Below, piece by piece: positions 32,238-41,993 of a DNA stretch of 64,000 nt. Position numbers and translations under genes: made by a program. A model generated the notes under the pieces. It saw nothing but the letters and a program-made list of their open reading frames with translations, had not been told where the DNA came from and ran no database searches. The DNA is from Dactylosporangium vinaceum (GTDB taxonomy: Bacteria > Actinomycetota > Actinomycetes > Mycobacteriales > Micromonosporaceae): assembly GCF_019904175.1 (NCBI RefSeq), contig NZ_CP061913.1, positions 10,602,001-10,666,000 of the forward strand, written 5' to 3'. Position 1 is the stretch's first letter; every line of letters begins with the position of its first letter.

Positions 32238-35200
32238 ATGGCCTACCCGATGCACCGCACGGGCACCGGCGTACCCGCGAGCCCGAACCTCCCCGAAGTC
32301 GAGCGCGAAGTCCTGGACTACTGGTCCGGCGACGCGACCTTCCAGGCGTCGGTGGACAACCGCCCGGCCGGCGCGAACGGCGAGAACGAGTTCGTGTTCT
32401 ACGACGGCCCGCCGTTCGCCAACGGCCTGCCCCACTACGGCCACCTGCTGACCGGCTACGCGAAGGACGTCGTCCCGCGGTACAAGACCATGCAGGGCTT
32501 CCGGGTCGAGCGCCGCTTCGGCTGGGACTGCCACGGCATGCCGGCCGAGGTCGAGGCCGAGAAGCAGCTCGGCATCACCACGAAGGCCGAGATCCTCCAG
32601 CTCGGCGTCGACAAGTTCAACGCGGCCACCAAGGAGTCGGTGCTGCGGTACACGGCCGAGTGGGAGCGGTACGTCACCCGCCAGGCCCGCTGGGTCGACT
32701 TCACCAACGACTACAAGACGCTCGACCTGGACTACATGGAAAGCGTCATGTGGGCCTTCAAGACCCTGCACGACAAGGGTCTGGTCTACGAGGGCTTCCG
32801 GGTGCTGGCCTACTGCTGGCGCTGCGAGACGCCGCTGTCCAACACCGAGCTGCGCATGGACGACGACGTGTACCGCGACCGGCAGGACCCGGCGCTGACC
32901 GTCGCGTTCCGGCTGGAGACCGGGGAGAAGATCCTGGTCTGGACGACGACCCCGTGGACCCTGCCGTCCAACCTGGCCATCGCGGTCGGGCCGGACATCG
33001 AATACGCCCTCTTCGAGGAGGACGGCCAGCGCTTCATCCTCGCCGAGTCCCGCGTCGCCGCCTACGAGAAGGAGCTGGCCGGGGCCACCAGAGTCGGCTC
33101 GATCCAGGGTTCGGAGCTTGTCGGCCGGCGGTACTCCCCCCTCTTCGACTACCTCGCGGACACCCCGAACGCCTTCCAGGTGATCGGGGCCGACTTCGTG
33201 ACCACCGAGGACGGCACCGGCGTCGTGCACATGGCGCCCGCGTTCGGCGAGGACGACCAGAACGCGTGCGCGTCGGTCGGCATCCCCACCGTCGTCACCG
33301 TCGACGAGCACACCCGGTTCACCTCACTGGTCCCCGACTACCAGGGCCTGCAGGTGTTCGAGGCCAACAAGCCGGTGATCCGCGACCTCAAGGCGGCCGG
33401 CGTCGTCGTGCGCCACGACAGCTACACGCACTCGTATCCGCACTGCTGGCGCTGCGACACGCCGCTGGTGTACAAGGCCGTGTCCTCCTGGTTCGTCCAG
33501 GTGACCGCCTTCCGCGACCGGATGGTCGAGCTCAACCAGCAGATCACGTGGACGCCCGAGCACATCAAGGACGGCTCGTTCGGCAAGTGGCTCGGCAACG
33601 CCCGTGACTGGTCGATCAGCCGGAACCGGTTCTGGGGCTCGCCGATCCCGGTGTGGAAGTCCGACGATCCGCAGTACCCCCGGATCGATGTCTATGGCTC
33701 GCTGGACGAGCTGGAGCGCGACTTCGGCGTGCGCCCGGGCGATCTGCACCGGCCGGAGATCGACAATCTGACCCGGCCCAACCCGGACGACCCGACCGGG
33801 CAGTCGGTCATGCGGCGCGTGCCCGAGGTGCTCGACTGCTGGTTCGAGTCCGGATCGATGCCGTTCGCGCAGGTGCACTACCCGTTCGAGAACGCCGACT
33901 GGTTCGACAACCACTACCCCGGCGACTTCATCGTGGAGTACATCGGCCAGACCCGCGGCTGGTTCTACACCATGCACGTGCTGGCCACGGCGCTGTTCGA
34001 CAGGCCGGCGTTCAACAACTGCGTGTCCCACGGCATCCTGCTCGGCGAGGACGGGCGCAAGATGTCGAAGAGCCTGCGCAACTACCCGGACGTCTACCGG
34101 ATCTTCGACGAGTACGGCTCGGACGCCATGCGCTGGTTCCTGGTCGCCTCGCCGGTGCTGCGCGGCGGTGACATGCCGGTCACGGAGCCGGCCATCCGCG
34201 ACGCGGTCCGCCAGGTGCTGCTGCCGCTGTGGAACGTGTACTACTTCTTCACGCTCTATGCGAACGCGGAGGGGTACACGGCCCGCCGCCGGACCGACAG
34301 CACCGACCTGCTGGACCGATACGTGCTGGCCAAGACCGGTGAGCTGGTCTCGACGGTCCAGCGGCAGCTCGACGCCTACGACATTTCGGGCGCCTGCGGT
34401 ACCGTCCGCGCCTACCTCGACGCCCTGACGAACTGGTATGTCCGGCGCTCCCGCGACCGCTTCTGGTCCGGCGACCACGACGCGTTCGACACCCTGTTCA
34501 CCGTGCTCACGACGCTCGCGCAGGTCGTCGCGCCGCTGGCCCCGCTCACCGCCGAGGAGATCTTCCGCGGCCTGACCGGCGAGCGGTCGGTGCACCTGAC
34601 CGACTGGCCCGCCGCCGCGGAGTTTCCGGCCGACCACCGGCTCGTGGCCGACATGGACGCCGTGCGCGACGTGTGCTCGGCCGCGCTGTCCCTGCGCAAG
34701 GCCCGCGGGCTGCGCGTGCGGCTGCCGCTGTCGGCGCTCACCGTCGCCACGCCGGCCGCGGAGGCGCTGCGCCCGTTCGCCGCGCTCGTCGCCGACGAGG
34801 TGAACGTCAAGACGGTCGAGTTCACCGGCGACGTGGCCGCGCACTGCACCCCGGTGCTGACACTTGTCCCGCGGGTCCTCGGCCCGCGCCTCGGCGGCCA
34901 GGTCCAGCAGGTCATCAAGGCGGTGAAGGCCGGCGACTGGAGCCAGGCCGACGGTGTCGTCACGGCCGGTGGGGTGCCGCTGCAGGAGGGCGAGTTCGAC
35001 CTCAAGCTCGTCGCGGCCGACCCGACCCAGTCGGCACCGCTGCCGGGCGGCGAGGGCGTGGTCGTCCTCGACAGCACGGTGACCCCGGAGCTGGCCGCCG
35101 AGGGCGTGGCCCGCGACCTGGTCCGGGTCGTCCAGCAGGCCCGCCGCGACGCCGACCTGAACGTCTCGGACCGCATCGTGGTCGTCGTCGACGGCCCGCC

Positions 35201-35348
35201 GTCGGTGGCCTCGGCGCTCGCCGTGCACGGTGACTTCGTCGCCGGTGAGACCCTGGCCAACTCGGTCGAGCTCGGCACCCTCATCGACGGCTTCTCGGGC
35301 GAGGTCGGCGACGGCGAGCCGGTGAAGGTCACCGTCACGCCCGTCTAG
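32238..35348 (+). CDS. ileS: Isoleucyl-tRNA synthetase (type II)
   Basis: This 1036-residue class I enzyme has PHYGHLLTGYAKDVVPRYKT at the HIGH position, WDCHGMPAEVE, a full editing domain (CP1) and GRKMSKSLRNYPD. The HYGH form and overall motif set are those of the eukaryote-like, mupirocin-resistant IleRS class common in actinobacteria. The anticodon-binding domain fills the C-terminus. It is under a T-box. The gene ends tail to tail with the XRE regulator, overlapping it by 4 bp. Confidence 0.96.
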   Translation: MAYPMHRTGTGVPASPNLPEVEREVLDYWSGDATFQASVDNRPAGANGENEFVFYDGPPFANGLPHYGHLLTGYAKDVVPRYKTMQGFRVERRFGWDCHGMPAEVEAEKQLGITTKAEILQLGVDKFNAATKESVLRYTAEWERYVTRQARWVDFTNDYKTLDLDYMESVMWAFKTLHDKGLVYEGFRVLAYCWRCETPLSNTELRMDDDVYRDRQDPALTVAFRLETGEKILVWTTTPWTLPSNLAIAVGPDIEYALFEEDGQRFILAESRVAAYEKELAGATRVGSIQGSELVGRRYSPLFDYLADTPNAFQVIGADFVTTEDGTGVVHMAPAFGEDDQNACASVGIPTVVTVDEHTRFTSLVPDYQGLQVFEANKPVIRDLKAAGVVVRHDSYTHSYPHCWRCDTPLVYKAVSSWFVQVTAFRDRMVELNQQITWTPEHIKDGSFGKWLGNARDWSISRNRFWGSPIPVWKSDDPQYPRIDVYGSLDELERDFGVRPGDLHRPEIDNLTRPNPDDPTGQSVMRRVPEVLDCWFESGSMPFAQVHYPFENADWFDNHYPGDFIVEYIGQTRGWFYTMHVLATALFDRPAFNNCVSHGILLGEDGRKMSKSLRNYPDVYRIFDEYGSDAMRWFLVASPVLRGGDMPVTEPAIRDAVRQVLLPLWNVYYFFTLYANAEGYTARRRTDSTDLLDRYVLAKTGELVSTVQRQLDAYDISGACGTVRAYLDALTNWYVRRSRDRFWSGDHDAFDTLFTVLTTLAQVVAPLAPLTAEEIFRGLTGERSVHLTDWPAAAEFPADHRLVADMDAVRDVCSAALSLRKARGLRVRLPLSALTVATPAAEALRPFAALVADEVNVKTVEFTGDVAAHCTPVLTLVPRVLGPRLGGQVQQVIKAVKAGDWSQADGVVTAGGVPLQEGEFDLKLVAADPTQSAPLPGGEGVVVLDSTVTPELAAEGVARDLVRVVQQARRDADLNVSDRIVVVVDGPPSVASALAVHGDFVAGETLANSVELGTLIDGFSGEVGDGEPVKVTVTPV

Positions 35349-35932
35349 ACCCTGCGGTCCCGCTCTCCAGTGGGCAGGACCACGACCATCGTGAGGACCG
35401 CCTCCACCGGCCCGGGATTGCCGTATCGGTGGGGGCGGTCGGCGAAGAAGTCGATCGTCTCGCCGGTGCGGACCCGGTAGTCGGCCCCGTCGATCACCAT
35501 GGTCAGGGAGCCCTCCCGGACGTGGATGATCTCCCGGGTGCGGGGCGCGTGGTCGCCGGAGTCGTGCTCCTCCCCCGGGGCCATCCGCCACTCCCAGACC
35601 TCGACGAACGCGGGGTCGTTCACGCCGCGCAGCAGCCGCCCGGCCCCGCCGCCCGGCCCGCGCCACAGCACCGCCGGCTCGTCCGCCCCGACGATCTTCA
35701 CCACCGGCTCGGGCTCGCCCTCGATGAGCCGCCCCACGCTCACGCCGAACGACTCGGCCACCCGGCACAGCGTCCCGATGCTCGGGTTGGTGCGGGCGCC
35801 CTCGATCTGCACGAGCATGCCCTTGCTCACACCGGAGCGGCTGGCCAGCTCGTCCAGGGACCACTTCCGCCCCTGGCGCAGGCTTTTCACCTGACGCGCG
35901 ATGGCGGCCTGGGCGTCGCGCTCGGTCAACAT
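35345..35932 (-). CDS. XRE family regulator with cupin domain
   Basis: A 195-residue DNA-binding protein: HTH (about 12-66, LDELASRSGVSKGMLVQIEGARTNPSIGTL) and a C-terminal cupin (about 110-190, HAPRTREIIHVREGSL). It is divergent from a B3/B4 protein and an EamA permease, which it probably controls with the cupin as sensor. The ATG at 35932 has AGGGGA just before it; an upstream GTG at 35950 is possible. Confidence 0.9.
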   Translation of the reverse strand: MLTERDAQAAIARQVKSLRQGRKWSLDELASRSGVSKGMLVQIEGARTNPSIGTLCRVAESFGVSVGRLIEGEPEPVVKIVGADEPAVLWRGPGGGAGRLLRGVNDPAFVEVWEWRMAPGEEHDSGDHAPRTREIIHVREGSLTMVIDGADYRVRTGETIDFFADRPHRYGNPGPVEAVLTMVVVLPTGERDRRV

Positions 35933-35970
35933 ATTTTCCCCTGCGGTCACTATTGTGGTACGACTATCGC

Positions 35971-36615
35971 ATGTTCGCCGTCGCCGAAGAAGTGCTCGAC
36001 CTGTGCCGCTCCGTGGGCCACGAGGCTACCGTGTTCGCGGTGCTCGCCGACGGGCTGCGCAACGGCCCCGGCGACCCGGCGCTGCTCCACGAGGCCGTCG
36101 CCGCCGCGGGTGACCTGAGCGCCCCGCACGCCCACCTGGAGGCGTGGCGCGACGTCTACCGCGCGTTCGGCGCCAAGCCCCAGCGCACCCCGAGCTCGGC
36201 CGAGGCCCTGCGCAAACGGGCGGCGAAGGGCGACATCCCGTCGGTGAACCGAATCGTCGACGCCTACAACGCGGTGAGCATCCGCTTCGCCGTCCCCATC
36301 GGCGGCGAGGACCGCGCGGCACTCGTCGGCACCGAGCGCCTGGTCCGGGCGGCGGGCGACGAGCCGTTCGACACCGTCAAGGACGGCGCCCCGGTCACGG
36401 AGACCCCCGAGCCGGGCGAGGTCGTCTGGCGCGACGACGTGGCCGTAACCTGCCGCCGCTGGAACTGGCGCCAGGGCCGCCGGACCGCCCTGACCGAGGC
36501 GACGACGTCGGCCGTGTTCCTGCTGGAGGGCCTCGACATCGACCTCCAGCCGGCGACCGACCTCCTGGTCACGCTGCTCGACGCCGACGCCGTGACGATC
36601 GAGCGGCTCGCATGA
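35971..36615 (+). CDS. B3/B4 domain protein
   Basis: A 214-residue protein with the B3/B4 fold of PheRS beta subunits, seen here as a free protein (YNAVSIRFAVPIGGEDRA, VVWRDDVAVTCRRWNWRQG). Stand-alone B3/B4 proteins are thought to bind or hydrolyse small substrates, but the reaction is unknown. TACGAC (35959-35964) is 6 nt before the ATG, so it may be leaderless. The stop overlaps the EamA ATG. Confidence 0.85.
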   Translation: MFAVAEEVLDLCRSVGHEATVFAVLADGLRNGPGDPALLHEAVAAAGDLSAPHAHLEAWRDVYRAFGAKPQRTPSSAEALRKRAAKGDIPSVNRIVDAYNAVSIRFAVPIGGEDRAALVGTERLVRAAGDEPFDTVKDGAPVTETPEPGEVVWRDDVAVTCRRWNWRQGRRTALTEATTSAVFLLEGLDIDLQPATDLLVTLLDADAVTIERLA

Positions 36616-37556
36616 TCGGCATCGTCCTCGCCGCGCTCTCCGGCCTGATCTGGGGCATCGGCGACTTCTCCGGCGGCAAGGCCAGCCAGCAGGCCGACTC
36701 CCTGCTGGTCGTGGTCCTCTCCAAGGCGGCCAGCCTCCCACTGCTGGCGATCTACCTGCTGTTCATCCCCGGCGCCCCCTCCACCCACACGCTGGTCTGG
36801 GGCGCCGTGGCCGGCTTCCTCGGCATGATCGGCATGATCGTCTTCTACCGCGCCCTGGCCGGCGGCGCGATGGCGATCGTCGCCCCCATCAGCGCCGTCA
36901 CCACCGCCCTGATCCCGGTCGGCTTCGGCCTGGCCGACGGCGAGCGCCCCGGCGCCCTGGCCCTGACCGGCGCCGCCTTCGCGATAGCGGCGATCGGCCT
37001 GGTCAGCGCGGCCGGCGGCACCGGCCGCCGGGTGACCGGCCGGCTGATCGCCCTGGCCCTGCTCTCCGGCGTCGGGTTCGGGCTCTTCTTCACCGCCCTG
37101 GGCCGCGCGGGCTCAGGCCCCGACGCGGGCCTCTGGCCGATCGCCGCCGCCCAGCTCACCGCCGTCGTGTTCGGCGCACCACTGCTGCTGCGACGCCTGC
37201 GCAAGGGCGCCCCCCGGCCCACCGCCAGCCAGGCCACACAGACCCAGCCGATGGACACGCTGCCGGCCGGCCGCGGCAGTCAGGCGACACAGGCCCCGTC
37301 GGTGGAGACGCGATCGGCCGCTCGCGGGTCGGGCCACGCCTGGCTCCTGGCCGCGGGCGTGCTCGACATGTCCGCGAACGCTCTCTACATCCTGGCCGTG
37401 GCCCGCGGGGACCTCAGCATCATCGCGCCCATCGCCTCCCTGTATCCGGTCTCCACCGTCCTGCTGGCCATGCTCGTCGACCGCGAACGCCTCCGCCCGA
37501 TCCAGCTCGCCGGTCTCGGCCTGGCCGCCACAGCGCTCGTCCTCGTCGCCTCCTGA
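36612..37556 (+). CDS. EamA/DMT family transporter
   Basis: A 314-residue permease with ten predicted helices in two EamA repeats (about 3-140 and 150-314; GLIWGIGDFSGGKAS and LLAAGVLDMSANALYI begin each). A Gln/Thr-rich loop (about 205-240) splits the second repeat. Usually exports amino acids or metabolites. The ATG overlaps the B3/B4 stop, so the two are coupled; the XRE-cupin protein likely controls both. Confidence 0.9.
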   Translation: MIGIVLAALSGLIWGIGDFSGGKASQQADSLLVVVLSKAASLPLLAIYLLFIPGAPSTHTLVWGAVAGFLGMIGMIVFYRALAGGAMAIVAPISAVTTALIPVGFGLADGERPGALALTGAAFAIAAIGLVSAAGGTGRRVTGRLIALALLSGVGFGLFFTALGRAGSGPDAGLWPIAAAQLTAVVFGAPLLLRRLRKGAPRPTASQATQTQPMDTLPAGRGSQATQAPSVETRSAARGSGHAWLLAAGVLDMSANALYILAVARGDLSIIAPIASLYPVSTVLLAMLVDRERLRPIQLAGLGLAATALVLVAS

Positions 37557-37662
37557 CCCCGCGGCGGGTGGTGTTGCCCACCTTGTGGGCTGCCCCGCTG
37601 TCCCGGCCGTGAGGTGCCGTTAGAGTGTGCGGCAGCGTTGAGTCGAGCCTGGTGGAGGGCAT

Positions 37663-38361
37663 TTGTCCGCGCTCTATGCGGTCGGCAAGATGACGATCGC
37701 ACCAACGGTCCGACTCCTCTGGCACCCGAGGATCATCGGTCTGGACAACGTCCCGAAGACCGGACCCGCGATCCTGGCCAGCAACCACCAGTCGGTGCTC
37801 GACTCGGTGATGATGGGCGCGATCTCGCCCCGCAACGTGTACTTCCTCGCCAAGGACCAGTACTTCCGCGGACCGGGACTGCGCGGCCTGGCGCTGCGCA
37901 ACATCATGTACGGGCTGAACCAGATCCCCGTCGACCGCTCCGGCGGCCGGGCCAGCCTCCTCGCCCTCGACGCCGCCCTGCCGATCCTGCGGGCCGGGCA
38001 CGTGCTCGGGATCTTCCCCGAGGGGACCCGCTCGACCGACGGCCGGCTCTACCGCGGCCGGCCCGGCGTCGCCAAGCTCGCCCTCGACGCGCCGGCCCCG
38101 ATCATCCCGGTCGGCCTGATGGGGTTCGACCAGGTCATGCCGGTCGGCCGGTCGCTGCCGAAGCTGGGGCCCAAGGTCGAGGTGCGCATCGGCGAGCCGC
38201 TCGACCTGAGCCAGTGGCAGGGCGGCGGGGAAGTCGACAGCCGCGCACTGCGCGAGGTCACGCTGAAGTTGATGAACGCGATTCAGCAGCTCACCGGCCA
38301 GGAATACGTCGGTCGATACGCACCGAAGCGCCCCGATCAGATCGCCGAGCCCGAGGCGTAA
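37663..38361 (+). CDS. 1-acyl-sn-glycerol-3-phosphate acyltransferase (PlsC-like)
   Basis: An enzyme of 232 residues that adds the second acyl chain to lysophosphatidate in phospholipid synthesis. Acyltransferase motifs I-III: NHQSVLD, then QIPVDRSGG, then FPEGTRSTDG, followed by PVGLMGFD. Starts with TTG preceded by GGAGGG 3-8 nt away. TAGAGT (37621-37626) is a possible -10. Confidence 0.9.
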   Translation: MSALYAVGKMTIAPTVRLLWHPRIIGLDNVPKTGPAILASNHQSVLDSVMMGAISPRNVYFLAKDQYFRGPGLRGLALRNIMYGLNQIPVDRSGGRASLLALDAALPILRAGHVLGIFPEGTRSTDGRLYRGRPGVAKLALDAPAPIIPVGLMGFDQVMPVGRSLPKLGPKVEVRIGEPLDLSQWQGGGEVDSRALREVTLKLMNAIQQLTGQEYVGRYAPKRPDQIAEPEA

Positions 38362-38400
38362 TCTCAACCTCTCAAGAAAAGACGCTCACCAGGTCGGCCT

Positions 38401-38459
38401 GAAACTCACCGAGTGTCACCGCGCGCGCCTCGCCCGGGTGCCGGACACTTCCGTTTCAG
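38401..38459. repeat. Inverted repeat upstream of the VOC-fusion gene
   Basis: CTGAAAC (about 38400-38406) pairs with GTTTCAG (about 38453-38459), and GTGTC/GACAC lies inside each arm with unequal gaps. It lies before the promoter region of the next gene and could be a terminator for the acyltransferase or a regulator site. Confidence 0.35.
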
Positions 38460-38504
38460 GAATGATCAGGCATAGCCTGGTGTCAGTCGTCTGGGGAGGT
38501 CGAC

Positions 38505-41039
38505 TTGCCGTCCAGCAAAGGCGCGTCATCGAACGACGGCCGGAAACTGGTCATAGCCTCGCTGATGCTCTTCGGCGGGTTCTTGGCCATGTGCGGCCTG
38601 GGCCAGTCCAAATCGCTCGTGGTCGCGCTCGGCGTGCTCGTGATCGCGGCCGGCCCGGTGGCCCTCATGGTGATCAACAACCGCAACCGGGTCCGGCTGT
38701 TCGTCCAGGGCACCGCGGTCGTCGAGGACATCACCACGCCGTCGACCCAGGGGGCCCGGTCCGCCCGCGCCAAGCTCCGGCTGACCATCACGGCCACCGG
38801 CATCCGCGGCGTCTCGGTGACCGGCGTCGACCCGGCCGTGCCCCTGGACCGGTGGCCCGAGCGCGGCGCCGTCCTCCCCGTGCAGGTGCTGAAGGGCAAC
38901 CCGCGCAAGTTCACCGTCCTGTGGGACCGCGTCCAGACCCACCAGGAGGTGGGCCGCTCCGGCGGCGACAACAGCCTGGGTGAGCTGGAAGAGGACTTCG
39001 CCGCCCTCAACGCCGCCCACCTCAGCGGCGGCAACGGCGCGGCCGGCGACAACTACACCTACGACTCCGACGAGCCCTACCGCCGCCCCGACGCCTACGC
39101 GCAGCTCCCGGCCGACAACACCCCGACCCTGACCAACCTCCCCCCGGTCGAGGCCGAGATCGACGAGCCCGCCGGCGCGGTGGCCACGGTGGCGCCCCCG
39201 GCCGACGCCCCGCGCCAGAGCCTCCGCGAGCGTCTGGGCTTCCCGCCCCGCCAGGCGACCCGCCCCCGCCACGCCGCCGGCGACCCCGTCCACCACCCGC
39301 CCGCCCCGCTGGGCGGCGACGGCGAGGGCCCGGGCCACACTCCCCTGGAGCCGCTCGACGCCACCCCGCCCGCGGCCGGGCCGGTGGTGACCGAGGACGA
39401 GGCGGCCACGCCGGCCCCAGGTCCCCGCGAAGCCGCCGAGCCGGTGGTGGATGAGCCGGCAGCCGCCGAGCCAATGGTGGACGAGGACGCCGCAGCAACG
39501 GCCACCGAGACGATCACCGACGAGCCGGAGGCACAGCGGCCGACAGTGATCGGCGAGGAGGACGAGCCGATCATCATGCGGCTCCGGTCGGCCCCGCGCC
39601 CCGGCGGTCACCGCCGCCCCAGCCCGCACCCGCGCTCGGGCGCGCACGACCGCGTTCGCCGCACCCGCCCCGGCCGCTCCCACCCGGTCTCGGCCGACCC
39701 GCCGCCGCTACCTCCGACGCTCACCCCACCACCGCCCGAGCCTCAGCCCGAGCCGACGGCCGCCCAACCGCTGACCGCCCAACCACCGGCCGCCGAACCC
39801 TTGACCGCCGACCCACTGGCCACCGAATCGCTGACCGCCGAACCCCTGACCGCCGACCCGCTGACCACTGAATCGCCTACCACCGGATCGCCGGGCGCCG
39901 AATCGCTGAGCGCCGACCCCCGGGCCGCCGACCCCCGGGCGGCCGAGCGCCGGACCGCCGAGCCGCTCGGCACCGAACCGCTTGGCACCGAACCGCCGGG
40001 CGCCGGGCCGGTGGAGATGCCCCGGGCGGCGGAGGCGACTGTCATCGAGCGCCCGGAGACGCGGGCGGAGCCCGACGTCGAGGCTTCGGACACCTTCACC
40101 ATCCCGGAGTCCGACTCCCAGGTCCCGCCCCCCGAGCCGGACCCGAACGCCGGGGCCGAGGTCGAGTGGTGGATGGGCGCCGACGATCCGCGCCCGCAGG
40201 TCGCGTACTACCCGGACCGCGAGAGCGAGGCGCCCCCGACCCGGGCCCTCTACACCCCGCCCCCGGTCATCGAGGGCGAGCTGGCCGACCCCGCCGCCGC
40301 CGCGGCCGAGCCCATGGCCGGCACCCAGCCGGTGATCGATGCCGAGCCGGAGCCCAAGAGCGGGTCGGCCTGGTCGGCGAACGGCCGCGGCCCGGTGCCG
40401 GTCGGCGCCGGGCTGTACAGCGCGCCGCCCGTGTTCCGCGCCCCCGTCGAGGACGAAGACGACGAGGACGGGGAGCCGGTGGCGCCGGACCCGTACGCGA
40501 CTGAGCACTACCTCCCCTCGGACGGCCACGTCGACCTCGCCGAGTTCGAGAACGCCGCCGACGAGGACGAGGAGGACGCCGACCGGCTCGAGGAGCAGGC
40601 GCTGCCCAACGGGGCGGTCGCCGAGTTCCTGGCCGCCGGCCCGCGCAAGCCGACCACCATGCCGCTCGACGGCGTCAACGGGGTAAGCATCACGCTCATC
40701 GTGTCCGACCTGCAGCGCTCCCGCCGCTTCTACCGCGACACGCTCGGCCTCACCGAGCTCGACAGCGGCGACACCAGCGCGGTGCTGGAGACCGGCAGCG
40801 CCCGGGTCGTCCTGCGCCGGGTCGCCGACATGCCGCCGGTCGACCGCCGGGTGGTGCACCTCAACCTGGACGTCCCCGACGTCTACGAGGCATACGAGCG
40901 GCTGCGCGAACAGGGCGTCGACTTCGTCCACCGCCCCCGGGTGGTGCCGCAGGGCGAGCAGCTGGAGCTGTGCTCGGCGACCTTCCGCGACCCCGACGGC
41001 CACGCCATCGCCCTGACCCGCTGGGAGCTACGGCGCTGA
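38505..41039 (+). CDS. Acidic membrane protein fused to a VOC domain
   Basis: An 844-residue protein, domain order unusual. Two membrane helices (about 15-33 and 37-57) are followed by a small conserved folded region (about 65-145, VQGTAVVEDITTPSTQGARSA). Then comes an acidic Pro/Ala-rich stretch to about 720, with units such as TAEPLTADPLTTES. The C-terminal VOC/glyoxalase domain (about 722-844) has ITLIVSDLQRSRRFYRDTLGL and FRDPDGHAIALTRWE. TTG start at 38505 with GGGGAGGT 5 nt before it. The reading frame is open throughout, so the fusion is real on the sequence. Function unknown; VOC domains in this form lack visible full metal sites. Confidence 0.88.
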   Translation: MPSSKGASSNDGRKLVIASLMLFGGFLAMCGLGQSKSLVVALGVLVIAAGPVALMVINNRNRVRLFVQGTAVVEDITTPSTQGARSARAKLRLTITATGIRGVSVTGVDPAVPLDRWPERGAVLPVQVLKGNPRKFTVLWDRVQTHQEVGRSGGDNSLGELEEDFAALNAAHLSGGNGAAGDNYTYDSDEPYRRPDAYAQLPADNTPTLTNLPPVEAEIDEPAGAVATVAPPADAPRQSLRERLGFPPRQATRPRHAAGDPVHHPPAPLGGDGEGPGHTPLEPLDATPPAAGPVVTEDEAATPAPGPREAAEPVVDEPAAAEPMVDEDAAATATETITDEPEAQRPTVIGEEDEPIIMRLRSAPRPGGHRRPSPHPRSGAHDRVRRTRPGRSHPVSADPPPLPPTLTPPPPEPQPEPTAAQPLTAQPPAAEPLTADPLATESLTAEPLTADPLTTESPTTGSPGAESLSADPRAADPRAAERRTAEPLGTEPLGTEPPGAGPVEMPRAAEATVIERPETRAEPDVEASDTFTIPESDSQVPPPEPDPNAGAEVEWWMGADDPRPQVAYYPDRESEAPPTRALYTPPPVIEGELADPAAAAAEPMAGTQPVIDAEPEPKSGSAWSANGRGPVPVGAGLYSAPPVFRAPVEDEDDEDGEPVAPDPYATEHYLPSDGHVDLAEFENAADEDEEDADRLEEQALPNGAVAEFLAAGPRKPTTMPLDGVNGVSITLIVSDLQRSRRFYRDTLGLTELDSGDTSAVLETGSARVVLRRVADMPPVDRRVVHLNLDVPDVYEAYERLREQGVDFVHRPRVVPQGEQLELCSATFRDPDGHAIALTRWELRR

Positions 41040-41993
41040 GTAGAGGCGGGTCATCGCCTCGGCGGTGGCCCGCATCGCCGCGCGGAGCTCGGCCGGCTCG
41101 AGCACCTCGATATCGGCTCCGAACCGGCCGAAGTCGACCCGGGCATGCTCGATCGACTGGATCGGCAGCACCACCCGCACCCACCCACCGGCCTCCGGCT
41201 CAGCGCTGTCCCGCAATGCCCGCCCGGCCACCGGCCCGAGCAGGAACCACAGGCGGACGGCGCGCGGTGACAGCCGTACCGTCGCCGACCCGCCCGAATA
41301 CAGCGTCTCTTCCAGCCGTTCGGCGAACGCCCCCCAGTATTGACGCAGGTCGAAGTCGGCGGGCCGCTCGAAATGCTCGTCCAGGACCGTGACGGCGGCG
41401 ATTCGGGCGACCCGGAAAGCGTTCGTGCGGGTGCGGCCGGTCGCGACGAGATACCAGGCGGTGCCCTTCAGCACGAGGCCCAGCGGGGCCAGCGGGCGCT
41501 CGACGGACTCGCCATCCCACTTGCAGTACGAAATCCGGATTCGCTGTTGCTCCCAGACAGCGGTGGCGACCGCCTCCAGGTGCGGCGGCGCCTCGGGGTC
41601 GCGGAACCATCCGGGTGCATCCACGTGGACGCGTTCCTGAATGCGCCCGGCCATCGTGCGCTGCTCGGTGGGCAGCGCGGCGAGCAGCTTGAGCCGGGCC
41701 GCCTCGAGCGTCCGGCCCAGTCCGAGGTCTCCGGCGCCGCTGCCGTTGAGGAAGAGCGCCGCCGCCTCGTCCGTGCTGAGGCCGGTGAGGTTCGTCCGAT
41801 ACCCGTCCAGCAGCGCGAACCCGCCCGCCGGCCCGCGATCGGCGTACACCGGGACACCCGACGCTGACAGCGCCTCGATGTCGCGGTAGACCGTCCGGAC
41901 CGACACCTCGAGCTCGTCGGCGATCTGCTGCGCGGTCAGCCGGCCCCGGGTCTGCAACAGCAGCAGCGTCGAGAGGAGCCGGCCGGCGCGCAT
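41028..41993 (-). CDS. WYL domain transcriptional regulator
   Basis: A 321-residue regulator: HTH_11 (about 1-55, LTAQQIADELEVSVRTVYRD), a central WYL domain (about 140-220, GTAWYLVATGRT) and a WCX region at the end. WYL proteins sense ligands or nucleic acids. Its ATG overlaps the DUF4233 stop by 1 nt (TGATG); the gene ends 12 bp inside the VOC gene on the other strand. Confidence 0.9.
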   Translation of the reverse strand: MRAGRLLSTLLLLQTRGRLTAQQIADELEVSVRTVYRDIEALSASGVPVYADRGPAGGFALLDGYRTNLTGLSTDEAAALFLNGSGAGDLGLGRTLEAARLKLLAALPTEQRTMAGRIQERVHVDAPGWFRDPEAPPHLEAVATAVWEQQRIRISYCKWDGESVERPLAPLGLVLKGTAWYLVATGRTRTNAFRVARIAAVTVLDEHFERPADFDLRQYWGAFAERLEETLYSGGSATVRLSPRAVRLWFLLGPVAGRALRDSAEPEAGGWVRVVLPIQSIEHARVDFGRFGADIEVLEPAELRAAMRATAEAMTRLYSAP

